Shown here: positions 16,288 to 25,228 of the stretch, piece by piece
Layout of the letters: each line of letters starts with the position of its first letter
How positions within the stretch are numbered: the first letter of the stretch is position 1
Source: Streptomyces sp. NBC_01237
Lineage (GTDB): Bacteria > Actinomycetota > Actinomycetes > Streptomycetales > Streptomycetaceae
Assembly: GCF_035917275.1 (NCBI RefSeq)
Contig: NZ_CP108508.1
Span: 5,766,001 to 5,830,000 of the forward strand
Reading direction: 5' to 3'
Length of the DNA: 64,000 nt
Notes under the pieces: model-generated
Seen by the model: the letters and a program-made list of their open reading frames with translations, nothing else
Databases searched by the model: none
What the model was told of the DNA's origin: nothing
Program-made: the position numbers and the translations under genes

Positions 16288-17697
16288 ATGTCGAAATTGC
16301 CGAGGTGGCTCGGGCGGGTCGGTGCCGAACTGACCGAGCTGGGCACGCGCCTGGACGAGCGGCGGGCGCAGGCCGAGTCCGACGACGACGAACGCGCGTC
16401 GCGCAGCCGGAGCGAGGCGGCCGGCGGTGAGCCGGAGACCGGGGCTCCCGGATCGGTGCCCGCACCACCCTCGTACGCCCCCTCCGTCGCCGCCAGGCCC
16501 GATCCGGTCGCGGCGATTCCGTGGGGGATGCGGGTCGCGGCCGAGGCCGGCTGGCGGCTGCTGGTCCTGGCGGGCACGCTCTGGGTGATGATGCGGGTCA
16601 TCAGCGCCGTGCAGCTCGTCGTGCTGGCCTTCGTCGCGGCTCTGCTCGTCACCGCGATGCTCCAGCCGACCGTGGTCCGGCTGCGGCGGCTCGGGCTGCC
16701 GCGCGGGCTCGCCACCGCCGTCACCGCGATTCTCGGCTTCGTCATCATGGGGCTGGTCGGCTGGTTCGTGGTGTGGCAGGTGATGGACAACCTCGACACG
16801 CTGTCCGACAAGGTCCGCGCCGGTATCGACGAGCTGAAGCAGTGGCTGCTCGACAGCCCCTTCCATGTCACCGAGTCGCAGATCAACGACATCGCGAAGA
16901 ACCTCAGCGACACCATCGGCACCAACACCGAGGAGATCACCTCCGCCGGGCTCCAGGGCGTCACCGTGATGGTGGAGTTCCTCACCGGGATGCTGCTGGC
17001 GATGTTCTCGACGCTCTTCCTCCTGTACGACGGGAAGCGCATCTGGCACTGGGTGCTCAAGCTCGTGCCCGCCCAGGCGCGGCCGGGCGTCGCGGGCGCC
17101 GGCCCGCGCGCCTGGCGCACACTGACCGCCTATGTGCGGGGCACGGTGATCGTCGCGCTGATCGACGCGATCTTCATCGGGCTGGGGATCTACTGCCTCG
17201 ATGTGCCGATGGCGGTACCGCTGGCCGTCTTCATCTTCCTGTTCGCCTTCATCCCGCTGGTCGGCGCCGTGGTCTCCGGGGCCCTCGCGGTGGTCGTCGC
17301 ACTGGTCACCGAGGGCGTGTTCACCGCACTGCTGGTGCTGGCCGTGGTCCTTCTGGTGCAGCAGATCGAGGGCCACATCCTCCAGCCGTTCATCCTCGGC
17401 CGCGCGGTCCGGGTCCATCCGCTGGCCGTGGTCCTCTCGGTCGCCGCGGGCGGCATGATCGCGGGCATCGGCGGCGCGGTGGTCGCCGTACCGCTGGTCG
17501 CCGTGACCAATACGGTGGTCGGCTATCTGCGGGCGTACGGGCGGGAGGAGGCCCGGCGCCGCATGCCACCGTCCCAGGGGGCCTCGGCGCTCGCGGTGGC
17601 AGCGGTCCCGGCGCCGGGGCCGCTCTCCAAGGATTCGGACGCGCTTCCCGCGGACGAGGACGAGGACCAGGACGGCGACGGCGCACCGCAGAAGTGA
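16288..17697 (+). CDS. AI-2E family (PerM/TqsA-like) membrane transporter
   Basis: A 469-residue protein from ATG 16288, with ggggaaggg 7 nt upstream. A hydrophilic N-terminal tail of about 75 residues is followed by the family's layout: two or three helices, a periplasmic helical segment (LDTLSDKVRAGIDELKQWLL ... SDTIGTN), then five more helices. The signature IPLVGAVVSGALAVVVAL and the QQIEGHILQPFILGRAVRVHPLAVVL motif are present. Members export autoinducer-2-like molecules or act as Na+/H+ or small-solute transporters; the substrate here is unknown. The tail is acidic and disordered. Confidence 0.88.
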   Translation: MSKLPRWLGRVGAELTELGTRLDERRAQAESDDDERASRSRSEAAGGEPETGAPGSVPAPPSYAPSVAARPDPVAAIPWGMRVAAEAGWRLLVLAGTLWVMMRVISAVQLVVLAFVAALLVTAMLQPTVVRLRRLGLPRGLATAVTAILGFVIMGLVGWFVVWQVMDNLDTLSDKVRAGIDELKQWLLDSPFHVTESQINDIAKNLSDTIGTNTEEITSAGLQGVTVMVEFLTGMLLAMFSTLFLLYDGKRIWHWVLKLVPAQARPGVAGAGPRAWRTLTAYVRGTVIVALIDAIFIGLGIYCLDVPMAVPLAVFIFLFAFIPLVGAVVSGALAVVVALVTEGVFTALLVLAVVLLVQQIEGHILQPFILGRAVRVHPLAVVLSVAAGGMIAGIGGAVVAVPLVAVTNTVVGYLRAYGREEARRRMPPSQGASALAVAAVPAPGPLSKDSDALPADEDEDQDGDGAPQK

Positions 17698-17700
17698 AAA

Positions 17701-17740
17701 GAAGGGCCCCGAAGACGGTCGGTCGTCCTCGGGGCCCTTC
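17701..17740. terminator. Bidirectional terminator between convergent genes
   Basis: A long stem, 17701-17717 with 17724-17740, with one G-T mispairing and a 6-nt loop. It lies between the stop codons of the plus-strand transporter and the minus-strand ahpD. Confidence 0.8.
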
Positions 17741-17762
17741 TCGTATCAGGGGTACTGCGGTG

Positions 17763-18296
17763 TTACTCGGCGAGCACGGCCTCGGCATCGAGGGTCACGC
17801 CGACCGCCTGGATCACCGAAGCAATCTTGACGGCTTCCTGAATGGTCTCACGGTCCACGCCGGCCTTGCGCAGCACCTGCTCGTGGGAGTCGAGGCACTG
17901 GCCGCAGCCGTTGATCGCGGAGACGGCGAGCGACCACAGCTCGAAGTCGACCTTCTCCACGCCCGGATTGCCGATGACGTTCATCCGCAGGCCCGCACGG
18001 AGCGTGCCGTACTCCGGGTCCGACAGCAGGTGCCGGGTCCGGTAGAAGACGTTGTTCATCGCCATGACGGCGGCGGCCGACTTCGCCGCGGTGTACGCCT
18101 CGGCGGAGAGGTTGGCCTTGGCCTCCGGCTCCAGCTCGCGCAGCACCTTCGGCGAGCGCGAGGCGATCGCGCAGGCGAGGACGGTGCCCCAGAGCTGCTG
18201 CTGCGGGAGATCGCTGTTGCCTATGACCGAACCGAGGTTCAGCTTCAGGTCCTTGGCGAAGTCCGGAACGGCGGCCTTCAGTTCGTCGAGTGCCAT
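17763..18296 (-). CDS. ahpD: Alkyl hydroperoxidase AhpD
   Basis: A 177-residue member of the carboxymuconolactone decarboxylase-like fold. The redox pair is Cys131 and Cys134 in [18 protein letters not shown], with the Glu and His of the AhpD proton relay nearby. In actinobacteria AhpD recycles AhpC, linking it to lipoamide-based reductants. It begins with ATG 18296, 12 bp after the ahpC stop codon, so the two are one operon. It ends next to a bidirectional terminator. Confidence 0.95.
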   Translation of the reverse strand: MALDELKAAVPDFAKDLKLNLGSVIGNSDLPQQQLWGTVLACAIASRSPKVLRELEPEAKANLSAEAYTAAKSAAAVMAMNNVFYRTRHLLSDPEYGTLRAGLRMNVIGNPGVEKVDFELWSLAVSAINGCGQCLDSHEQVLRKAGVDRETIQEAVKIASVIQAVGVTLDAEAVLAE

Positions 18297-18308
18297 GTCG
18301 GTGTCAGC

Positions 18309-18863
18309 TCACTCGCCCGAGAGGAGCGCGACCGGGTCCAGGGTGTTCTCGCCCTTGGTCCAGTTGCAGGGGCACAGCTCGTCGGTCTGCAGGGCGTCGA
18401 GGACCCGCAGGACCTCCTTGGGGTTACGGCCCACGGAACCGGCGGTCACCATCGTGAACTGGATCTCGTTGTTCTGGTCGACGATGAAGACGGCGCGCTG
18501 GGCGAAGCCGTCCTCGCCCTCGATGCCGAGGTCACGCATGAGCTCGTGCTTCGAGTCGGCCAGCATCGGGAAGGGCAGGTCGGTCAGGTCCGGGTGGTCC
18601 TTGCGCCAGGCGTGGTGCACGAACTCGGAGTCACCGGAGAAGCCGAGGATCTGCGCGTCGCGGTCGGCGAACTCCTCGTTCAGCTTGCCGAAGGCGGCGA
18701 TCTCGGTGGGGCACACGAAGGTGAAGTCCTTCGGCCACGCGAAGACGATCTTCCACTTGCCCTCGTAGGTCTTGTGGTCGATCTGCTCGAACTCCTTGCC
18801 GCTCTCCAGCGAAACACAAGCAGTCAGGTCGAACTCGGGGAACTTGTCACCGACAGTGAGCAC
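18309..18863 (-). CDS. ahpC: Alkyl hydroperoxide reductase AhpC (2-Cys peroxiredoxin)
   Basis: A 184-residue peroxiredoxin reducing H2O2 and organic peroxides. The peroxidatic Cys51 lies in DFTFVCPTEIAAFG. The C-terminal LCPCNW offers Cys164 and Cys166 as resolving residues, the actinobacterial AhpC arrangement. The start is GTG 18863 with aaggag 5 nt upstream. It is divergent from oxyR and first in the ahpC-ahpD operon, so induction by peroxide through OxyR is expected. Confidence 0.96.
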   Translation of the reverse strand: MLTVGDKFPEFDLTACVSLESGKEFEQIDHKTYEGKWKIVFAWPKDFTFVCPTEIAAFGKLNEEFADRDAQILGFSGDSEFVHHAWRKDHPDLTDLPFPMLADSKHELMRDLGIEGEDGFAQRAVFIVDQNNEIQFTMVTAGSVGRNPKEVLRVLDALQTDELCPCNWTKGENTLDPVALLSGE

Positions 18864-18956
18864 GCGCTCTCCTTGCAGCGTAGGAATTCCCTTTTTGGGG
18901 GAGTTCCTGAGGGTTGGACGAGTCCCACCTTGGCACAGAGTGCATTGATCACGGAA

Positions 18957-18993
18957 ATAGCTACACTCGGTCGCGATGATCGGAGGTGCCTAT
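18957..18993. promoter_or_regulatory. Candidate OxyR binding site in the ahpC-oxyR intergenic region
   Basis: ATAG at 18957-18960 and CTAT at 18990-18993 are separated by exactly 29 nt, the spacing of the outer tetranucleotides in the E. coli OxyR consensus ATAG-N7-CTAT-N7-ATAG-N7-CTAT. At the two inner positions the sequence is CGGT and ATCG, giving 13 of 16 matches overall. It overlaps the oxyR ribosome site. Autorepression plus ahpC activation is inferred. Confidence 0.45.
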
Positions 18994-18995
18994 CA

Positions 18996-19961
18996 GTGGC
19001 CCAGGGTAATCAGGGCAACCGGCCCAAACAGCCCAGTCTCTCGCAGCTGCGCGCCTTCACGGCCGTCGCGGAACATCTGCACTTCAGGGACGCGGCGGCA
19101 GCAATCGGGATGAGTCAGCCGGCACTCTCCGGAGCCGTATCGGCACTGGAGGAGGCACTGGGTGTCCAGCTCATCGAGCGTACGACGCGCAAGGTACTGC
19201 TCTCGCCCGCCGGAGAGCGGCTCGCGGTGCGGGCCAGGGCGGTGCTGGAGGCCGTCGGCGAGCTGATGGAGGAGGCGGAGGCGGTCCGGGCGCCCTTCAC
19301 CGGAGTGCTCCGGCTCGGCGTGATCCCGACCGTCGCCCCGTATCTGCTGCCGACCGTGCTCCGGCTGGTCCATGAGCGCTACCCGGACCTCGACCTCCAG
19401 GTCCACGAGGAACAGACGTCCTCGCTGCTGGAGGGGCTGGCCGCCGGACGGCTGGACCTGCTGCTGCTCGCCGTGCCGCTGGGGGTGCCCGGGGTGAGTG
19501 AACTTCCCCTGTTCGACGAGGACTTCGTTCTCGTCATGGAGCAGCGGCACTGGCTGGGCGGCCGCGCCGACATTCCCCGCGAGGCCCTGCGCGAGCTGCC
19601 GCTGCTCCTTCTCGACGAGGGGCACTGCCTGCGGGACCAGGCCCTGGACATCTGTCGCGAGGCGGGGCGTACGGAGGGGGCGCCGGTGACCACGACCGCC
19701 GCCGGGCTCTCCACCCTGGTGCAGCTGGTCGCGGGCGGGCTCGGGGTCACGCTGCTGCCCCGCACCGCGGTGACCGTGGAGACCGCGCGCAACGAGGCGC
19801 TGGCGACCGGGTACTTCGCGGAACCGGCGCCCTCGCGGCGGGTGGCGCTGGCGATGCGGAGCGGGACGGCGCGGCACGAGGAGTTCGAGGAGCTCGCCGC
19901 CGCACTGCGGGAGGCGATGGCGGTGCTGCCGGTACGGGTGTCGGCCGCCGGCGGCGGCTGA
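18996..19961 (+). CDS. oxyR: LysR-type peroxide regulator OxyR
   Basis: A 321-residue regulator from GTG 18996, with ggagg 9 nt upstream. The N-terminal LysR helix-turn-helix (SLSQLRAFTAVAEHLHF ... QPALSGAVSALEEALG) is intact. The effector domain carries Cys211 and Cys220 in EGHCLRDQALDIC, the same eight-residue spacing as Cys199 and Cys208 of E. coli OxyR, which form the peroxide-sensing disulphide. The position next to ahpC-ahpD is the classic arrangement. It should activate ahpC on oxidation. Confidence 0.95.
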   Translation: MAQGNQGNRPKQPSLSQLRAFTAVAEHLHFRDAAAAIGMSQPALSGAVSALEEALGVQLIERTTRKVLLSPAGERLAVRARAVLEAVGELMEEAEAVRAPFTGVLRLGVIPTVAPYLLPTVLRLVHERYPDLDLQVHEEQTSSLLEGLAAGRLDLLLLAVPLGVPGVSELPLFDEDFVLVMEQRHWLGGRADIPREALRELPLLLLDEGHCLRDQALDICREAGRTEGAPVTTTAAGLSTLVQLVAGGLGVTLLPRTAVTVETARNEALATGYFAEPAPSRRVALAMRSGTARHEEFEELAAALREAMAVLPVRVSAAGGG

Positions 19962-20052
19962 GGGGCGGCCCCGCCGGGCGGCCGGACACGGCTGAGAGGC
20001 GGCCCGCCCCGTACGCGGTCCGCCCCTCGTTCCCGTCCGGTGACCGGGCGGG

Positions 20053-22461
20053 CTACTCCGTACGCAGCCCGTCCGGGCGCATCAGGCGCCACAGCGAGGG
20101 CAGCGACAACAGCGTCACCAGCAGGATCAGCCCCGCGCCCGCGCCCACCATCGGCAGGAACAGCAACCAGTCGGAGACCGTCTTCCCGATCATCCAGGTC
20201 AGCGTCGCCCCGAGCGCCAGACCGCCCAGGACCGCCACCGCGAGACCGATCACCACCGGCACCGCGGTCTGCCACAGCACCGACCAGCCGAGCGTCGTAC
20301 GCCGGGTGCCGAAGGCCACCAGGACCGACAGCAGCCGCCTGCGCTCCCGCAGCTGCTCCAGCTGGGAGACCAGCATGGAGGCGGCGATCAGCAGCAGCAC
20401 CACGGACGCCCCCACCTGGAGGCCGGTCTGGACGCTGGCGTACTGGCGGTCGCGCTCCACCGAGTCGAGCGTGACGAAGCGCATGCCGGGATCGATCCTG
20501 GCCGCCGTGTTGCGTACGTACTCGGCGACGTCCGGCACGCTCTTGTCGACCCGGATCTGGGCGGTGATCGTCGCGCCGGGCAGCGTGCCCGCGTCGATCG
20601 CGCCGGTGGTGGCCATGATCCCCCAGTGGGGGGTGCCCATCGGGTCGTTGCGCCCCGTCACGGTCGGGGAGTCGGCGGGCAGCGTCCACCGCACCGGCTT
20701 GCCGCTCCCGGAGCCGATCTCGACCACCTTGCCCTTGCGGGCGGCCTGGTCGACCCAGTGGGACATGTCCTTGTCGCCCGCCGGGTGGACGACAAAGGTG
20801 TCGCCGTCCTCGCAGGCGTCGATCCGGGCCAGCTCGCGCAGGGTGTCGCAGGTGCCGATGGTCAGCGAGGTGGTGGGCTCGATCTCGTCCTCGGCGTAGA
20901 CGCCGGGCTTGGACGCGTACGCCTCCACCGAACCGATGACCACCTCCACGCCCTTGGTGGCGCGGAACTGTTCGATGGTCGAGGTCGCCGCCGCACCCGT
21001 GACGTCCTCGGAGTAGGTGGCGAACTGGGCCCGCGAGGGGTCCTGGCCGGTCATCCGGTTGAAGTCGGCGTTCATCGCGGCGAACATCATCTGCAGGGCG
21101 ATCGCTCCCGCCACCGCCACCGTGACCCCGCTGACCGCGCGGGACGCGGCCCCGCTGCTCAACTGGAGCCTGCGGGTGGCGAGCTGCCAGGGCACCGGGC
21201 CGCCGCGCAGCCGGTTCACGCACGCCTCGACCAGCCACGGCAGCAGCAGGGCGAGCCCGACCAGCACCAGCACGGCACCGCCCGCGATCGGGAACGGGTT
21301 CACCGGCGCGTACTCGTCGATCCGGCCCGTGAATCCGAGCACCGCCAGACCGGCCAGCGGCAGCAGCAGGCGCCACCAGAGCCGTCGGCCCCGCTCACGC
21401 CCCCGGCGTACGACACCGAGCGGCTCGATCACCACGGACCGCATCGCCGCCAGGGTGACGAACACGGCCGTCAGCGGCACCGCCACCACGATCAGCACGA
21501 CCAGCAGGGGATCGGGCACCAGGTCGGCCGGGAACGCGCTGACGTCCCAGATCTCCACCGCGCCGACGAACTGCCGCCCCACCAGGAAGAACCCCAGGCC
21601 GAACAGCAGCCCGAGCAGCGCGCCGAACAGGGCCTCCCCGGCGGCGATGCGCCGGGTCGTCCGGATGTCCGCGCCGACCAGACGCAGCGCGGCCAGCCGT
21701 CGGTCGCGCCGGTCACCGCCGAATCGCACGGCCGTGGCGATGAAGATCGCGACCGGCGCCAGCAGCACGACGCAGACCATGATGACGAGCACGATCAGCA
21801 GCGGCGGCAGGGGGTCGCCCTCGCGCTCGTCGCCGTACGCGCCGATCCGGTGGCCGCCCTTGGCCGCCGTCAGGGTGTCGCTGCCCGCGTAGTAGAGAAG
21901 CTCACCGGGGGAGCGCAGTCCGGCATCACCGATCGTGCCGGTGATCTTGTAGGGCAGCCGCTCCCGCAGCAGTTCGCTGTCCGGGTCGGCGAGCAGTTCC
22001 TTCAGGGCGGGGGAGGCGATCATCTGGTCCGCCCCGGGGAAACGGTCGACCCCCGGCGGGCGGACGGGCGTCGAGCCGTCCGCCCGCATCAGATACCCCT
22101 CGACGGTCCGGTCGTGGAAGTCGGTGGTCGTGTTGATCCGCAGCACCGAACTGTCCGACTTCGGGGCCTGCGCGTCGGGCGAGCTGGAGATCCGCGCCTC
22201 GCTGCGTGCCTGATCCCGCGCGGAGCGCGCGTCGAGCAGATGCGGTACGGAGGAGGCGAGCAGCAGCAGCGCGACCCCGAGGCCGACGCCGACGGCGGTC
22301 AGCAGCGTACGGGCCCAGCCCTCGCGGCCCCCGGCGGCGGCGAACCGGATGCCGAGGCCGAGGTCGCGGAGGATCGCCGCGACCCGTGAGGGCGGTGCGG
22401 GGCGCGCGATGGGCTGTGGCCGTCCGCCGGACGGGGCCTTCTTCTCGTCGAGCACGGTCAT
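20053..22461 (-). CDS. ABC transporter permease, FtsX/MacB-like
   Basis: An 802-residue permease with two FtsX domains. There is an N-terminal helix (about residues 47-68), a large extracellular part, a first block of three helices (about 220-345), another helix pair (about 375-430), a second extracellular domain (about 455-680) and a final block of three helices with AFGTRRTTLGWSVLWQTAVP. No substrate motif is seen. MacB-type exporters act as mechanotransducers or export peptides and lipids. Its ATG overlaps the stop codon of the ATPase gene by 4 bp, so the subunits are translationally coupled. Confidence 0.9.
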   Translation of the reverse strand: MTVLDEKKAPSGGRPQPIARPAPPSRVAAILRDLGLGIRFAAAGGREGWARTLLTAVGVGLGVALLLLASSVPHLLDARSARDQARSEARISSSPDAQAPKSDSSVLRINTTTDFHDRTVEGYLMRADGSTPVRPPGVDRFPGADQMIASPALKELLADPDSELLRERLPYKITGTIGDAGLRSPGELLYYAGSDTLTAAKGGHRIGAYGDEREGDPLPPLLIVLVIMVCVVLLAPVAIFIATAVRFGGDRRDRRLAALRLVGADIRTTRRIAAGEALFGALLGLLFGLGFFLVGRQFVGAVEIWDVSAFPADLVPDPLLVVLIVVAVPLTAVFVTLAAMRSVVIEPLGVVRRGRERGRRLWWRLLLPLAGLAVLGFTGRIDEYAPVNPFPIAGGAVLVLVGLALLLPWLVEACVNRLRGGPVPWQLATRRLQLSSGAASRAVSGVTVAVAGAIALQMMFAAMNADFNRMTGQDPSRAQFATYSEDVTGAAATSTIEQFRATKGVEVVIGSVEAYASKPGVYAEDEIEPTTSLTIGTCDTLRELARIDACEDGDTFVVHPAGDKDMSHWVDQAARKGKVVEIGSGSGKPVRWTLPADSPTVTGRNDPMGTPHWGIMATTGAIDAGTLPGATITAQIRVDKSVPDVAEYVRNTAARIDPGMRFVTLDSVERDRQYASVQTGLQVGASVVLLLIAASMLVSQLEQLRERRRLLSVLVAFGTRRTTLGWSVLWQTAVPVVIGLAVAVLGGLALGATLTWMIGKTVSDWLLFLPMVGAGAGLILLVTLLSLPSLWRLMRPDGLRTE

Positions 22462-23144
22462 GCGGAGTGCTCCAGGTCGCGGGCGCGGCCGTCGCGCACG
22501 GTGACGTCACGGTCGGAGTAGGCGGCGACCCGGGCCTCGTGCGTCACCAGCACCACGGCGACGTTGGCGGACCGGGCGGCCTCGGTGAGCAGCTCCATGA
22601 CCCGCTCGCCGTTCAGGGAGTCCAGCGCGCCGGTCGGCTCGTCCGCGAAGATCACCTTCGGGGAGGCGGCCAGCGCACGGGCCACGGCGACGCGCTGGCC
22701 CTGACCGCCGGATACCTCGCCGGGACGTTTGTCGCCGAGGTCGTCGACCTCCAGGCGCTCCATCCATTCGAGGGCGGTGCGCTCGGCCGCCTTGCGCTTG
22801 ACGCCGTCGAGCCGGAGCGGCAGGGCGACGTTCTCCACGCAGGTCAGCTCCGGGACGAGCTGGCCGAACTGGAACACGAATCCGAAATCGCTGCGGCGCA
22901 GGGCGCTGCGCTCGGCGTCGGACATCGCCGACAGTTCGCGGCCCGCGTAGGTGATGGTGCCCGAGTCGGGGGTGATGATGCCGGCGAGGCAGTGCAGCAG
23001 GGTGGACTTGCCGGAGCCGGAGGGGCCCATCACGGCGACGACCTCGCCCGGGTGGATGGAGAACGAGGCGCCGTCCAGGGCCGGCGTCGAACCGTAGGTC
23101 TTGCGCAGGTCGTGGGCGGCGAGCAGGGAGCCGTCGGGGATCAC
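22458..23144 (-). CDS. ABC transporter ATP-binding protein, LolD/MacB type
   Basis: A 228-residue ATPase. Walker A is GPSGSGKSTLLHCLAG, the Q-loop region is FGFVFQFGQLVPEL, the signature is EVSGGQGQRVAVARAL, Walker B is VIFADEPTGALDS, and the switch His is in VLVTHEARVAAYSDR. These define the MacB/LolD branch that pairs with FtsX-like permeases. It starts at GTG 23144, overlapping the PadR gene stop by 4 bp, and overlaps the permease gene at the other end. Confidence 0.95.
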   Translation of the reverse strand: MIPDGSLLAAHDLRKTYGSTPALDGASFSIHPGEVVAVMGPSGSGKSTLLHCLAGIITPDSGTITYAGRELSAMSDAERSALRRSDFGFVFQFGQLVPELTCVENVALPLRLDGVKRKAAERTALEWMERLEVDDLGDKRPGEVSGGQGQRVAVARALAASPKVIFADEPTGALDSLNGERVMELLTEAARSANVAVVLVTHEARVAAYSDRDVTVRDGRARDLEHSA

Positions 23145-23665
23145 TTGGCCACCACCTCGGCGAGCCGGTCGAGCCGAGCGCCGGTCAGTTCCAGCCAGCG
23201 CAGGTCGGCCTCCAGGTGGAACAGCGCGTGGTCGCAGATCAGCTGGTCGGCGAGGTCGCCCCGGCGCTTGCGGTCGGTGAGGATGCGCATCAGACGCAGG
23301 TGCTCCATACGTTGGGTGTCCAGCAGATCGGCGGCGCTGCGACCGGTCAGGAGCGCCAGGACGACCTTCGTGTACAGGGTCGACTGAAGGTAAGGTTCCG
23401 GTTTCTCCGGCTGGGTGAGCCAGGTGGAGACATCCGTGATCCCGGCGTCGGTGATCGCGTACCGCTTGCGCTCGGGACCGCCGTCGCTCTCGACCCCGTC
23501 GACCACGACGAGCCCGTTCTTCAGCAGCCGGGACATGGTCGAGTAGACCTGCCCGTAGTGCAGGGGTCGGTCGTGGCCGAACTTCTCGTCGAACGTGCGC
23601 TTGAGGTCGTAGCCGTGGCGCGGGCCGGACTCCAGGAGTCCGAGGAGGGTGTGACCGATTGACAT
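23141..23665 (-). CDS. PadR-family transcriptional regulator
   Basis: A 174-residue repressor of the PadR/Vir class: winged helix with HTLLGLLESGPRHGYDLKRTFDE, the wing region HYGQVYSTMSRLLKNGLV and ERKRYAITDAG, then a C-terminal dimerisation helix region. ATG 23665 is the first residue of the conserved domain. It is first of a three-gene operon with an ABC exporter and overlaps its ATPase gene by 4 bp. PadR regulators usually repress such exporters and release on binding a drug or phenolic ligand. A palindrome in the promoter is a likely self-operator. Confidence 0.93.
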   Translation of the reverse strand: MSIGHTLLGLLESGPRHGYDLKRTFDEKFGHDRPLHYGQVYSTMSRLLKNGLVVVDGVESDGGPERKRYAITDAGITDVSTWLTQPEKPEPYLQSTLYTKVVLALLTGRSAADLLDTQRMEHLRLMRILTDRKRRGDLADQLICDHALFHLEADLRWLELTGARLDRLAEVVAK

Positions 23666-23676
23666 GCCAGGCACTC

Positions 23677-23707
23677 TACATGGCATGTATACCTTCGGTG
23701 TATACCG
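23677..23707 (-). promoter_or_regulatory. Probable PadR operator/promoter
   Basis: A perfect 13-bp palindrome TACATGGCATGTA (23677-23689) and a direct repeat TGTATACC separated by 5 bp (23687-23694, 23700-23707) lie 12-42 bp upstream of the regulator's start codon. PadR proteins commonly bind ATGT/ACAT half-sites. On the minus strand TATACAT within this block can be the -10 element, so binding would block transcription. Confidence 0.6.
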
Positions 23708-23777
23708 GGGCTGCGAGGGTGCCCGCCGCGTGGGAGACGGGCGGCGGTGCTGCCTCGGTGGAGCTCCGGTGAGGCCC

Positions 23778-24029
23778 TCAGTCGCCGGACGGTTCCGGCT
23801 TCGGCGGGCGGCCCCGCCGGGCGATCGGCGCCGCCGAGCCCGGCAGACGGCCCGCCTCCGCCAGGGCCCGCCGCAGCAGGAACTCGATCTGCGCGTTCGC
23901 GCTGCGCAGTTCGTCGGAGGCCCAGCGGGCCAGCGCGTCATGCACCGCGGGGTCCAGCCGCAGCAGCATCTGCTTGCGCTGCTGCGGCCGGGAAGCGGGA
24001 GTGCGCCGGGGAGGCGTCTCGTCGGTCAC
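23778..24029 (-). CDS. Small ribbon-helix-helix protein (Arc/HicB-antitoxin-like)
   Basis: An 83-residue basic protein. After a Pro/Arg-rich start, residues about 18-60 match a ribbon-helix-helix DNA-binding fold: the strand KQMLLRLDPAVHDALARWA, then helices with SANAQIEFLLRRALAEAG, as in HicB- and Arc-type proteins. The tail (RRGRPPKPEPSGD) resembles an AT-hook. It starts at ATG 24029, overlapping the SPFH gene stop codon by 4 bp, so its synthesis is tied to that protein. It may autoregulate the pair. No toxin gene is adjacent. Confidence 0.8.
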   Translation of the reverse strand: MTDETPPRRTPASRPQQRKQMLLRLDPAVHDALARWASDELRSANAQIEFLLRRALAEAGRLPGSAAPIARRGRPPKPEPSGD

Positions 24030-25006
24030 TGGTAGAGCGTGCCCGTATTGAGGACCGGCTGCGCCGCACGGTCACCGCACAGCACCACCATGAGGTTGCT
24101 GACCATGGCCGCCTTGCGCTCCGCGTCGAGCTCGACGATGTCCTGCTCGGCGATCCGGGTCAGGGCCATCTCGACCATGCCGACCGCTCCTTCCACGATC
24201 TGCTGACGGGCCGCGACGACCGCGCCCGCCTGCTGGCGCTGGAGCATCGCGGACGCGATCTCGGGGGCGTACGCGAGATGGCTGAAGCGCGACTCGATGA
24301 TCAGGACGCCCGCGGCCTGCACCCGGGCGGTGAGTTCCACGGCCAGCTTCTCGGTGATCTCCTCCGCGTTGCCGCGCAGGGAGAGGGCGGCCTCGTCGTG
24401 GGCGTCGTAGGGGTACTCGATCGCGATGTGCCGGACGGCCGCCTCGGTCTGGGTGGCGACGAACTCCAGGAAGTCGTCGACCTCGAAGAGCGCCTGCGCG
24501 GTGTCCTCGACCTTCCACACGACGATCGCCGCGAGCTCGATCGGGTTGCCGTAGGCGTCGTTGACCTTGAGAACGGCTGTCTCGTGGTTGCGGACCCGGG
24601 TGGAGATCTTCCGGCTGGAGGTCAGCGGATTGATCCAGCGCAGCCCGTCGGAGCGGATCGTGCCGACGTACCGGCCGAAGAGCTGGATCACGCGGGCCTC
24701 GCCCGGAGCGACCATCTTCACACCGCTCATGCAGAAGAAGGAGGCGATGACGAGGAGCAGTCCGAGGATGAGGAGCGGGACTCCGGCGCCGTTGTGGCCG
24801 TTCGCGCCGAGCACGCCGCCGAGGATCGCGACGCCGACGCCGAGGAGCACCCCCAGCACCGTCAGCAGCAGGCCGAGGCCGCCCGGGATGGAGTGCGCGG
24901 TCACCTCTCTGACCTGCGGGGCGGGCATGTCCGGGGCGTCCGGCGTGAGGCCGGAAGGGGTGCCGGCCGGGGTGGCCGGGCCGGAGTGGTCGTGCTGTTC
25001 GGTCAT
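24026..25006 (-). CDS. SPFH/band-7 domain membrane protein
   Basis: A 326-residue protein of the stomatin/prohibitin/flotillin class. A hydrophilic Pro-rich start is followed by two membrane helices (about residues 42-70 and 75-95), then the SPFH domain (about 97-270) with [37 protein letters not shown] and [23 protein letters not shown], and a C-terminal helix. Such proteins form large rings or patches that organise membrane proteins and proteases. It is followed at 4-bp overlap by a small DNA-binding protein gene. ATG 25006 has ggggga upstream. Confidence 0.9.
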   Translation of the reverse strand: MTEQHDHSGPATPAGTPSGLTPDAPDMPAPQVREVTAHSIPGGLGLLLTVLGVLLGVGVAILGGVLGANGHNGAGVPLLILGLLLVIASFFCMSGVKMVAPGEARVIQLFGRYVGTIRSDGLRWINPLTSSRKISTRVRNHETAVLKVNDAYGNPIELAAIVVWKVEDTAQALFEVDDFLEFVATQTEAAVRHIAIEYPYDAHDEAALSLRGNAEEITEKLAVELTARVQAAGVLIIESRFSHLAYAPEIASAMLQRQQAGAVVAARQQIVEGAVGMVEMALTRIAEQDIVELDAERKAAMVSNLMVVLCGDRAAQPVLNTGTLYQ

Positions 25007-25044
25007 GAGGTCCCCCGAGTCGTGCGGCCGGCGGCCGCGCTATC

Positions 25045-25060
25045 AATGTGATTTCACATT
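25045..25060. promoter_or_regulatory. Perfect inverted repeat, probable operator
   Basis: AATGTGA-TT-TCACATT is a 7+7 bp inverted repeat with a 2-bp centre, 39 bp upstream of the SPFH gene start and 168 bp from the PBP gene on the other side. It is a notably AT-rich element for this genome, so it is unlikely to be chance. The half-site resembles Crp/Fnr or GntR sites but the centre is shorter than in Crp. The overlapping ribbon-helix-helix protein is one candidate binder. Confidence 0.5.
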
Positions 25061-25228
25061 AATGGATTTCGCAACCCTGCGCACCTCTCGTGAGTCGGTT
25101 CCTTAGGGAACAGGTGCTGATTGTCACGTCCGGAAAAGACCGGATCACTTGCTTTTTGTCCACGCCGACGGTGTTAGCTGGCTGGGCTGAGCGAGCTGGT
25201 CGAGCAGAGAAACAGGAGCGAAACGGCA

